A stretch of 64,000 bases of DNA from Paenibacillus lutrae (lineage in GTDB: Bacteria > Bacillota > Bacilli > Paenibacillales > NBRC-103111), in contig NZ_RHLK01000002.1 in the NCBI RefSeq assembly GCF_009757775.1, positions 1 through 64,000 of the forward strand, written 5' to 3'. The notes beneath the pieces were generated by a model. That model searched no databases and had not been told where the DNA came from. It worked only from the letters and a program-made list of their open reading frames with translations. The position numbers and the translations under genes are program-made. How positions within the stretch are numbered: position 1 is the stretch's first letter; every line of letters begins with the position of its first letter. Positions 1 to 6,848 of the stretch are shown here, one piece after another.

Positions 1-84
1 ATTTATTTTTACAACGAAGACCGGGCACAACGTAAACTAAACAAGCTGACTCCGGTTGAGTACCGAAGCCAGCTTGTTGCCTGA
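1..84 (+). CDS. IS3-family transposase (OrfB, DDE integrase), C-terminal 27 residues
   Basis: The frame starting at base 1 reads through YFYNEDRAQRKLNKLTPVEY and stops with TGA at 82-84. The pattern Y-x-x-x-R-x-x-x-x-L-x-x-x-[ST]-P-V-x-[YF] is the usual C-terminal tail of IS3/IS150-group OrfB transposases, after the last catalytic Glu of the DDE core. The rest of the gene is upstream of the window, so whether it is intact is unknown. Family assignment rests on this tail plus the terminal repeat that follows. Confidence 0.75.
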   Translation: MYFYNEDRAQRKLNKLTPVEYRSQLVA

Positions 85-121
85 GGCTTTTTCTGATGTC
101 CACTAAAAGGGGTCTTGACCA
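1..121 (+). mobile_element. Right end of an IS3-family insertion sequence (truncated by window edge)
   Basis: The window opens inside a transposase reading frame that stops at 84. About 15 bases later comes a terminal-repeat-like end reading TGTCCACTAAAAGGGG then TCTTGACCA, ending near 121. IS3/IS150-type elements end in this way, with a GGGGTC-type core and a short terminal motif. The left part lies outside the window, so the matching left repeat and target duplication cannot be checked. The element sits just downstream of the TIR gene pair, which fits an accessory region. Confidence 0.72.
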
Positions 122-154
122 ATAGGAAGGAGGCGGGTTCTTCTATAAGTCCGG

Positions 155-355
155 TTAGCCGCGCATGTATACGGGCGTCTCATAAATGGCTTCTTTCTCA
201 AATACAAGCTCAAACGATTGTTCATTACCGTCTACAGACGGGCCAATGGAATACACGTGGCCGCCTTGTTTCGGCTGGGCCAAGATTTTGCCTGCAGATT
301 TGGCGGAACGCCGGCGTTTGAGGCCGCTGTTCATTCTGTTTCTGACCGGTTTCAT
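155..355 (-). CDS. Small basic protein coupled to the TIR gene (66 aa, unknown)
   Basis: The ATG at 355-353 lies one base after the TAA of the TIR gene, and its ribosome binding site (GGGAGGGG, seven bases away) is inside the end of that gene, so the two are almost certainly co-transcribed and translationally coupled. Residues 1-24 are strongly basic (RNRMNSGLKRRRSAKS), and the C-terminal half is a mixed beta-like stretch (EQSFELVFEKEAIYETPVYM). There is no signal peptide or membrane segment. I do not recognise a family. The basic N-terminus could bind nucleic acid or an acidic partner, but that is inference. The gene ends about 34 bases from the IS end. Confidence 0.68.
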   Translation of the reverse strand: MKPVRNRMNSGLKRRRSAKSAGKILAQPKQGGHVYSIGPSVDGNEQSFELVFEKEAIYETPVYMRG

Positions 356-356
356 C

Positions 357-1358
357 TTATTCCCCTCCCAGCAGATCATTAATCGAACTAATCAGTTGTC
401 CGTTCACTTCGGTCATGTCATTCAACTGGGCTGCGCTTAACGTAGCCTGACCGATCATATGCACCGTCAGCGCATACTTTCTAGCTACAGGATAACATAC
501 CAGATATTCATTTTCAATGGAGGAGGAGTGCAAATGCATGGTGACCCGGTTGTTCAGATGGGCATCCACGACAAGAATTCGTTTGTCCCCGGGCTGAAGA
601 TGATCATTCGCTTGGAGCGGATAGGTACGGTTCTTCATACCTATGCCCGAGGTGCCGGCCACTTGTGTAATCGTCGTCTCTCCTGCAAGGTGGACCGTTA
701 CGCCCTTCACGGTAAACTGTGCAGGGCATGTATACGATAGCCGGATGCCCTCGCTTAACGTCTGCAGGCTGGCATCATCAGGCTCAAAAGGCACGCCCTT
801 CAATAGAGTACGGAACAGGCGGAGAATTCGTGCGAGCTGCGGGACTGTTGTGCCGTTATGCAGACAGCCGAGTTCCCGCATCTTGCGCTTGATGGAACTG
901 CATGCCGCCGCCGTTGCGGGAACCCACTGCTCATCCGAGCGGCGGATTTCGTAGGTCAGTGCGTTCATACCGAACAAGTCGGAAGGAGTACGCAGCCCTT
1001 CGACATCCGCATCATGGACATTCTCGGGCACGTGGTCCGGCAGAAGGAAAAAAACACGCTCCCTGCCAAGCTGGCTCATGAACAGGCCCATTTCAAAAAT
1101 CGTGTTGTCCCGGGCTGCTGCATACTGTTTCCCGCGGATCTGAACCACATCATCCGTAGCCAGAATAAAAAGTGCGAAGTCGCTGCTTTTGACCTGCTTA
1201 TCCAAATCTTCCATGGTGTACCGGCCGGGATTGAAGGTGCCTGCGAACCACGGGTTCACCTGGGCAACCGGGGCCAAATTCTCGAGCACGCCTTCTGCAA
1301 TCGGAATTGCTTCTCTGGAAGAGCCTATAAAGACCTTGGGTTTCAACTGCGGATCCAT
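357..1358 (-). CDS. TIR-like domain protein (Cap12/Pycsar-type NADase fold) with unknown C-terminal domain
   Basis: A 333-residue protein. Residues 8-140 match the bacterial TIR-like nucleotide-binding family used as effector in CBASS (Cap12/TIR-STING) and Pycsar: VFIGSSREAIPIAE at the N-terminus, then RDNTIFEMGLFMSQLGRERVF at 83-103, where E89 aligns with the catalytic Glu of TIR NADases. In known systems activation depletes NAD and stops phage spread. Residues 185-333 form a beta-rich C-terminal region I do not recognise, where a sensor would be expected. No cyclase gene is visible in the following 60 kb; the other side is cut by the window. The start has a GGGGGG ribosome binding site. It forms an operon with the 66-aa gene and lies near an IS3 end. 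A defence role is inferred. Confidence 0.78.
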   Translation of the reverse strand: MDPQLKPKVFIGSSREAIPIAEGVLENLAPVAQVNPWFAGTFNPGRYTMEDLDKQVKSSDFALFILATDDVVQIRGKQYAAARDNTIFEMGLFMSQLGRERVFFLLPDHVPENVHDADVEGLRTPSDLFGMNALTYEIRRSDEQWVPATAAACSSIKRKMRELGCLHNGTTVPQLARILRLFRTLLKGVPFEPDDASLQTLSEGIRLSYTCPAQFTVKGVTVHLAGETTITQVAGTSGIGMKNRTYPLQANDHLQPGDKRILVVDAHLNNRVTMHLHSSSIENEYLVCYPVARKYALTVHMIGQATLSAAQLNDMTEVNGQLISSINDLLGGE

Positions 1359-1723
1359 TAGGTCCCCCCTTTACCGAAAGTTACCTTCCCCTTTTAAAAA
1401 TAGCGCAACGCAGAAGTTTTGTCCACGCCGGCAATGCGCGATAACAAGAAGACTCTGGCAGCATTCCCGTCAGGTTACCGGCCTGGTACAGGCACTGCGC
1501 AAGGAGCTGTCTCAAGAGGAAGAGCGTGAAAGGCTCAAGGAATGGAGGGGGGCGTCTCTTCCAGCGGTCCAGCGATTATAGGATGCATAAACGGCAAGCC
1601 GATGACGATGGCTTGTATTAATCTGATCCTAAGGAATCGGTCTTGTTTTTTAAAAGGTAGAAGGATATGGGGTAGAGTTAAAGGAAAATATTCAGGGATA
1701 CCTGCGGCTAACGGTTAGAATCT
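1359..1723. other. Gap without a recognisable gene
   Basis: Between the TIR gene and the oxidoreductase I find no gene with a credible start. A plus-strand frame around 1440-1578 has a protein-like acidic/basic stretch (LVQALRKELSQEEERERLKE) but no start or ribosome binding site, so it may be a decayed gene tail or chance. The promoter of the minus-strand TIR operon should lie at its left edge, but I see no strong -35/-10 pair. Confidence 0.4.
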
Positions 1724-1764
1724 TGCAAAGAGCGGATACCTTCGTTAAGGCGTCCGCTCTTTGC
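1724..1764 (-). terminator. Stem-loop after the Gfo/Idh/MocA gene
   Basis: GCAAAGAGCGGATACC pairs with GGCGTCCGCTCTTTGC across an eight-base loop, about 50 bases past the stop of the minus-strand oxidoreductase. The T-run behind it is poor, so it is a weak intrinsic terminator or an mRNA 3' end structure. Confidence 0.5.
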
Positions 1765-1813
1765 ATAGGGGCTTGCAGTGTTTCTCGGCTATCCGGCAGC
1801 ATGAATGAAGGTC

Positions 1814-2743
1814 TTACTCGCCGCCCCATGCAGCTGCACCCTGCTTGAGCACCTCGGTAACGACCTGTTCGCAAATGCGGTGTGTTTCCAGAGAGTCTTG
1901 CGCAGATGGAGAAGGTTGGTGATTCTCACGGATGGATGCCAGGAAATGGTCGATAATCTGGTGGAAGCCTCTCCGGTACAACACGGGGTCCCAGTCGTTG
2001 AATTTCAGGAAACTTTCTTCTTTACCTGCGAGAATGGTGGTATTGTTCAAATCTCGGACAATCCATTTTTTTCCCGGGCTCATCAATTCTACTGTTTCTT
2101 CACTGCTCCCGCTGTCCCGGTTCATGATGCCGACGGCTGTAAAACCTTCTCCACCGAGTTGAAGCATAACATGATGAAGGCGTCCGTTCTCCTGATGGGA
2201 GGTGACGCGGATGTCCTTTATTTCACCCGGAGCCAAGAAGCGCAGCGTATCCACGACATGAATGAAGTCATCGTATACAAAAGGTCTCGCATAGCCCGGT
2301 GAAGGGGGTCTGTTCTTCTGCATCAGGATCATACGCGGGTTTTCTTTTTCTTTGAGCGAAGCGTACATAGGCGCAAAACGGCGGTTAAATCCGACCATTA
2401 AGGTGCGGCCGGTTGTTTCTGCAAGCTCCACCAGCTCGCGTGATTCCTCGTATGTATAAGACAACGGCTTATCCACATACACATGAACACCGCTGCGGAG
2501 GAGCTTGCTGACAAGGGCGGGATGCGATTCCGTAGCCGAGTGGACGAATGCGGCCTGGATCCCGCCGGCGATTAAGTCGTCCACATCCGTAACATGCTCC
2601 GCAACGCGGTAGGTGGCGGCCAAGTCTTGCAGGGTGGCGTTATTGCGGGTACAGAAGATCAGTTCGATATCTTGTCTCGCCGTGATCACCGGCAGATAGG
2701 CCTTCTGGGCGATGTCGCCAAGCCCGATAATTCCGATTCTCAT
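1814..2743 (-). CDS. Gfo/Idh/MocA-family NAD(P)-dependent oxidoreductase
   Basis: A 309-residue cytoplasmic oxidoreductase of the MviM/GFO_IDH_MocA type. The N-terminal Rossmann fold begins MRIGIIGLGDIAQKAYLP, with a G-x-G-x-x-A dinucleotide loop at residues 7-12. The family's E-K-P active-site motif appears as VYVDKPLS (D91-K92-P93), and the C-terminal half is the usual alpha/beta substrate domain. Substrates in this family are mostly sugars, inositols or amino sugars; nothing nearby fixes the substrate. It is a single gene with a stem-loop behind it. The start ATG follows a GAGGAGG-type site. Confidence 0.85.
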   Translation of the reverse strand: MRIGIIGLGDIAQKAYLPVITARQDIELIFCTRNNATLQDLAATYRVAEHVTDVDDLIAGGIQAAFVHSATESHPALVSKLLRSGVHVYVDKPLSYTYEESRELVELAETTGRTLMVGFNRRFAPMYASLKEKENPRMILMQKNRPPSPGYARPFVYDDFIHVVDTLRFLAPGEIKDIRVTSHQENGRLHHVMLQLGGEGFTAVGIMNRDSGSSEETVELMSPGKKWIVRDLNNTTILAGKEESFLKFNDWDPVLYRRGFHQIIDHFLASIRENHQPSPSAQDSLETHRICEQVVTEVLKQGAAAWGGE

Positions 2744-2863
2744 CGAATTCCTCCTCTATGTGTCTGATTACATTATACAAGAACACAGGTGACAGATTCT
2801 ATTCCGGTCCGTTGACAGCATTATACGGTACAGTTGCTGCATAAACAAACCGGAATTCATACC

Positions 2864-2900
2864 AAAAACCTCCCTGTCCATGAGCAAGGACGGGGAGGTT
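2864..2900 (-). terminator. Intrinsic terminator of trhO
   Basis: On the minus strand AACCTCCCCGTCC pairs with GGACAGGGAGGTT and is followed by a T-run. It lies about 90 bases past the trhO stop. Confidence 0.8.
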
Positions 2901-2988
2901 CAGGTAACGCCGGTTTAGCCGGCCGCAGCAATCCGATTTAAGCCTTGGAAATTGCCAGTGGCGGACTTAACCGGACCGTAAACTGTGC

Positions 2989-3888
2989 TTAGCGGGCGGT
3001 AAGCACAAGCTCTTCGCATTCATCCGAGCAGCAGCTGCTGTGAACTTCTTCGCATTCTTCACAGCAGATGTGCTGAAGGTGACAGAAATCATTCGCGCAG
3101 TTGATGAAAGTATCGGCAGGCTTGCCGCAATGGTGGCACTTGCCTACGACGATATCCTCGTCTGTGCGGTTAATCGGCACGGAAATCCGCTCATCGAATA
3201 CGTAGCATTTGCCGTCAAATAATCTTCCTTTGACTTCAGGATCCTGGCCGTATGTGACAATGCCGCCCTCCAGCTGGGCTACGTCCTGGAAGCCTTCCTT
3301 GATAAGAAAGCCAGTCAGCTTCTCACAGCGGATGCCTCCGGTGCAATAGGTGAGAATCGGCTTGTCCTTAAGCTCGGCCATGTTCTCCCGGATCCAATCC
3401 GGAAATTCCCGGAAAGATTCAATGTCGGGACGGATGGCATTGCGAAAATGGCCCAGATCGTACTCATAGTTGCTGCGGCCGTCGAGGACGATAACGTCTT
3501 CTTGCTGGAGCTGCTCGTGAAACTCCGCAGGCGACAGTCTTTTCCCTCCGATGACATTAGGATCAAGCTCCTCTTCGTAACGGAAGGTAACGAGCTCCTT
3601 CTTGTGACGGACGAACATTTTCTTGAAAGCATGCTCGTCAGCTTCATCTACTTTGAATACCATGTCGGCAAAAAGAGGGTTCGCGTGCATATCGGCCATA
3701 TATTGATTCGTCTGCTCGACCGTACCGGATACAGTACCGTTGATGCCTTCGGCTGCAATAAGAATGCGGCCTTTGAGACCGAGGTCTTTGCAGTATTGGC
3801 GGTGCTGGGCTGCAAATTGCTCCGGCTCGGGAATAGGGACGAATTTATAGTAAAGGAGGATTCGGAAATCTTTAGCGCTGTTGTTCAT
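2989..3888 (-). CDS. trhO: tRNA uridine(34) hydroxylase TrhO (rhodanese-domain protein)
   Basis: A 299-residue protein of the YceA/YbfQ family. TrhO makes 5-hydroxyuridine at the wobble position of tRNA, a prephenate-independent, oxygen-dependent route to cmo5U/mo5U. The N-terminal acylphosphatase-like domain includes [20 protein letters not shown] rhodanese domain follows with the active-site loop [10 protein letters not shown] (C182, C188). The C-terminal tail from about residue 250 is rich in Cys and His ([14 protein letters not shown], then HICCEEC), a likely zinc-binding module typical of the family. The start is backed by an AGGTGG site. It is a single gene with its own terminator; a perfect palindrome lies 77 bases upstream. 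Confidence 0.92.
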   Translation of the reverse strand: MNNSAKDFRILLYYKFVPIPEPEQFAAQHRQYCKDLGLKGRILIAAEGINGTVSGTVEQTNQYMADMHANPLFADMVFKVDEADEHAFKKMFVRHKKELVTFRYEEELDPNVIGGKRLSPAEFHEQLQQEDVIVLDGRSNYEYDLGHFRNAIRPDIESFREFPDWIRENMAELKDKPILTYCTGGIRCEKLTGFLIKEGFQDVAQLEGGIVTYGQDPEVKGRLFDGKCYVFDERISVPINRTDEDIVVGKCHHCGKPADTFINCANDFCHLQHICCEECEEVHSSCCSDECEELVLTAR

Positions 3889-3964
3889 TTGAGTACCACC
3901 TGTTCTAATGAAAATAAATTAAAAGCACCTTGAAAATAACAGAAACTAGCCGATTAATCAACAA

Positions 3965-3994
3965 CGGTAGAAAAGGGCGATCCCTTTTCTACCG
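3965..3994. repeat. Perfect 13-bp palindrome with 4-base loop
   Basis: CGGTAGAAAAGGG, loop CGAT, then CCCTTTTCTACCG. It lies between trhO and the catalase, upstream of the trhO start, and no T-run follows on either strand. It could be an operator or an mRNA structure; nothing more can be said. Confidence 0.6.
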
Positions 3995-4106
3995 CTATCG
4001 AGGAGTATCATGAGGATACCCTAATAAGTATAAAAGATTACAAGTACATAGTAAATACAAACGGCTCATAAATCGTTCGCCGATCCCATGCCGCTCCGCT
4101 TCCGGC

Positions 4107-4161
4107 AACCAGTCTGTGAGCAGAACCGGCGTGCGGATTCTGCTCAAGATGGGTACTGGTT
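4107..4161 (-). repeat. Nested stem-loop at the 3' end of the catalase gene
   Basis: An inner 8-bp stem (GAGCAGAA with TTCTGCTC) sits inside an outer 7-bp stem (AACCAGT with ACTGGTT). It begins eight bases past the catalase stop. No T-run follows on the minus strand, so it is more likely a 3'-end stabilising structure or a factor-dependent terminator than a classical intrinsic terminator. Confidence 0.5.
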
Positions 4162-4168
4162 CTACTAA

Positions 4169-5797
4169 TTAATAACCGTCCGTTTGGTGGCCGGACTTCT
4201 CGGCGATTTCCGCGCCTTCCTGCGCAGGTACAGTTCCGATATGTTTGGACTCCGCATCGGCTTTTTTGAGTCCCTCCGCCACACGGCGGCCGTAATCCGC
4301 ATCCGCTTGAGTGAGATTATGAATCATTTTATCCCGGACGACCGGGCTGCTAACGAGGAGGGCGCCGACCAAGTTGGCGATGAGCTCATCTTTCTCCCAG
4401 TCTTCGAATTTGCGGTAAGTGTCACCCGCCTGGCCAAAATCATTAGGGCGGCTGATCTTTTGCCGGACCAGTTTGTCGCTGTAGGAAGGCTCATGATCAG
4501 CGCCCTGCGGAACTGCTTCCTGGAGGCCTCCGAGTGAGGAAGGCTCGTAGTTCACATGCGGATTCTGACCCGGCGCACGGTCTACGAAATAAGTCATCTG
4601 GCCGTCCCGCTGATTCGTGGCTGCGTGTTTCTTGGGTGCATTGACGGGAAGCTGCAGGTAGTTCGTGCCGACCCGGTGACGCTGCGTATCCGAGTAAGAG
4701 AAGGTGCGGCCCTGCAGAAGTTTGTCGTCCGAGAAATCCAGACCGTCCACTAGCACCCCGGTACCGAATGCGGCCTGCTCGACTTCCGCAAAATAATCTT
4801 CGGGGTTCTTGTTCAGCACCATCTTCCCGACCGGCAGAAACGGGAATTGTTCATGATCCCATAATTTTGTCGGATCGAGCGGATCGAAATCAAGCTCGGG
4901 ATGTTCATCGTCGCTTAGAATTTGAACGCTGAGTTCCCACTCCGGATGGTCACCGCGTTCAATCGCTTCGTACAAATCCTGGGTAGCGTGGCTGTAATTC
5001 TTCGCCTGAATCTCTTCCGCTTCTTTCTGGGTCAGGTTACGGATTTTGTTGTTGATCGGCTCCCAGTGGTACTTGATGAGCACCCCTGTGCCTTCTTGAT
5101 TAACCCACTTGTAGGTGTTAACCCCTGAGCCCTGCATTTCTCTATAGCTGGCCGGTATTCCCCAAGGCGAGAACAGGAAGGTGGCCATATGGGTGGATTC
5201 CGGTGAGTTGCTCAAGAAATCAAACATCCGCTCGATATTTTGAATGTGAGTGACGGGGTCTGGTCTAAAGGCATGCACCATATCCGGGAATTTCAGGGGA
5301 TCACGGATGAAAAATATTTTCAGATTATTGCCGACCAGATCCCAATTGCCTTCTTCTGTGTAAAACTTCACAGCGAAACCACGCGGATCGCGAAGGGTTT
5401 CCGGTGAATGTCCGCCGTGTACGACCGTGGAGAACCGCACGAAGACGGGCGTACGCTTGCCTGCCTCCTGGAAAAGCTTGGCGCGCGTGTATTTGGCGAC
5501 CGGCTCATTGCCGACTTTGCCGTAGGCTTCAAAATAACCATGAGCTCCTGCACCACGCGCATGTACAACGCGCTCAGGAATTTTCTCCCGGTCGAAGTGC
5601 GATATTTTCTCTAGAAAATGGTAATTCTCCAGTGTGGAAGGACCGCGGTCACCGACTGTGCGGATGTTCTGATTATCCGTAATAGGATGGCCTTGACGGT
5701 CCGTTAAGGTCATGGACTGTTCACCCGGGGCGAGGCGCTCGTCCGATGGACCGCCTACGCCAGTTACCGCCGTACCATTGCGAACTTCTTCTTTCAT
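4169..5797 (-). CDS. katX: Catalase, KatX-like (spore-type)
   Basis: A 542-residue haem catalase that splits hydrogen peroxide. The catalytic His is in [12 protein letters not shown] (H79), the distal Asn in [10 protein letters not shown] (N157), and the proximal haem-ligand Tyr in [10 protein letters not shown] (Y368). Length and the N-terminal and C-terminal extensions match the longer KatX group (about 547 aa) better than vegetative KatA (about 483 aa). In B. subtilis KatX protects germinating spores and is made in the forespore under sigma-F. A forespore-type promoter is visible just upstream and supports this assignment. The start has an AGGAGG site nine bases away. No PerR box was seen. 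Confidence 0.88.
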   Translation of the reverse strand: MKEEVRNGTAVTGVGGPSDERLAPGEQSMTLTDRQGHPITDNQNIRTVGDRGPSTLENYHFLEKISHFDREKIPERVVHARGAGAHGYFEAYGKVGNEPVAKYTRAKLFQEAGKRTPVFVRFSTVVHGGHSPETLRDPRGFAVKFYTEEGNWDLVGNNLKIFFIRDPLKFPDMVHAFRPDPVTHIQNIERMFDFLSNSPESTHMATFLFSPWGIPASYREMQGSGVNTYKWVNQEGTGVLIKYHWEPINNKIRNLTQKEAEEIQAKNYSHATQDLYEAIERGDHPEWELSVQILSDDEHPELDFDPLDPTKLWDHEQFPFLPVGKMVLNKNPEDYFAEVEQAAFGTGVLVDGLDFSDDKLLQGRTFSYSDTQRHRVGTNYLQLPVNAPKKHAATNQRDGQMTYFVDRAPGQNPHVNYEPSSLGGLQEAVPQGADHEPSYSDKLVRQKISRPNDFGQAGDTYRKFEDWEKDELIANLVGALLVSSPVVRDKMIHNLTQADADYGRRVAEGLKKADAESKHIGTVPAQEGAEIAEKSGHQTDGY

Positions 5798-5837
5798 AAG
5801 GTGTTTCCTCCTGTCTGAAATGAACTGATTCAGTTAC

Positions 5838-5867
5838 CATTATTTTCGAAAAGGAACCATTCTATGC
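5838..5867 (-). promoter_or_regulatory. Sigma-F/sigma-G-like forespore promoter of katX
   Basis: Read on the minus strand: GCATA (5863-5867), 15 bases, then GAAAATAATG (5838-5847). This fits -35 GYWTA and -10 G-[G]-n-n-A-n-A-n-T-R of forespore promoters, with one mismatch in the GG. The predicted start site leaves a leader of about 30 bases with the AGGAGG site. Confidence 0.62.
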
Positions 5868-6634
5868 ATGTTTTTAAAAGGTCCGGAAATGGGGCTAAAG
5901 TAGGAGCTGTGAACGTGGCTGTTTCCAATTAATTCATGATAATTTCCAGAATTGATGGCTAACCTGAACGATTTGATAAGGCGATATTTGCGGCTTTTCG
6001 TACTATCCGGAACATGGGAGGCCTGTTTCACGCAAAGAGATACCGACATAAAAAGCATGATCTGTGATGGGAGCTGAAAAGCCGCAGACCCGGAGAAATT
6101 GCAGCACCTATTCATAGCTGCCCGGGGGAAGACGGAAGGGCCCGGCGATTCGGTTGACGATATGGAATGACTTCGGGGATGCTTGTCCGGGAAGCTTTGT
6201 ATTCGTAACCGGAATACGCTCCCAAAGGCACATAATAGATGCTCTGAGTACGAAACGAGGTTAATTTTACGGAGAAATCTATGGCAGCCGAACCTTATTA
6301 TCAGTCTTCGGAAGATTCGGAATAATCCTTCATCCTGTAGTCTGATCCCATGGACTTTCTTTTGTGCACATCGCAGATAATCCAGGGACTAAAACGTATA
6401 TATTTAAGACTTTCTTGATTTTGTTGTCGAATGTTTTGTGGTATTATGTACCAAATGGAAAGTGGATTTTTGTTAAACCTATTTGTTAACTTTCTGGCAA
6501 AAATGTTCTCTTCTCAGATAAATAAAAAACCGAGACTTTTGGACTATTTTTATGATAAACAAAAGAGGGGAAAACGGACTTGGCGTCGAATAAGGAATTA
6601 TTAGCATGATAATAAGGACAAAATTAAATGGATA
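5868..6634. other. Long gap between katX and the riboswitch, no gene seen
   Basis: About 770 bases without a credible coding region on either strand; frames here have no ribosome binding sites and odd composition. The right part (from about 6400) is AT-rich and must hold the promoter of the riboswitch transcript. A -10-like TATTAT at 6442-6447 has only a TTGTTG at 15 bases spacing, so no promoter is called. Confidence 0.4.
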
Positions 6635-6707
6635 AAGGCAAACTATGTGAAAGCATAGGACGCAAAGCCACGGGTCTTAAGCAGCAGCAAGACAGCCGGG
6701 TTACCGA
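6635..6707 (+). promoter_or_regulatory. Cyclic di-GMP-I riboswitch (GEMM-I)
   Basis: The class hallmarks appear in order: GGCAAAC at 6637-6643, a short GAAAG-capped stem, GGACGCAAAGCC at 6658-6669, a stem with a TAA-containing bulge (GGGTCTTAAGC), and the closing CCGGGTTACCG at 6696-6706. The GGCAAA / GACGCAAAGCC / GGGTTACCG combination is specific to GEMM-I aptamers. It lies about 140 bases before a GGDEF-EAL gene, a typical target. I cannot tell whether the expression platform turns the gene on or off; a T-rich stretch (6738-6765) follows, but no clean terminator stem was found. Confidence 0.9.
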
Positions 6708-6848
6708 ATTTTGGGCGAGTAGAAGTAAAGGCTGCGGTGTTTTTTGTGCGGTCTTTTATTTTTGCCGTTAATCCGGGACGATTCCGGGCGTAGAGAGAAC
6801 GGAGCGAATCGATTTTCGTACAATTTTCGGCAGAAATGGGGGGCATCC

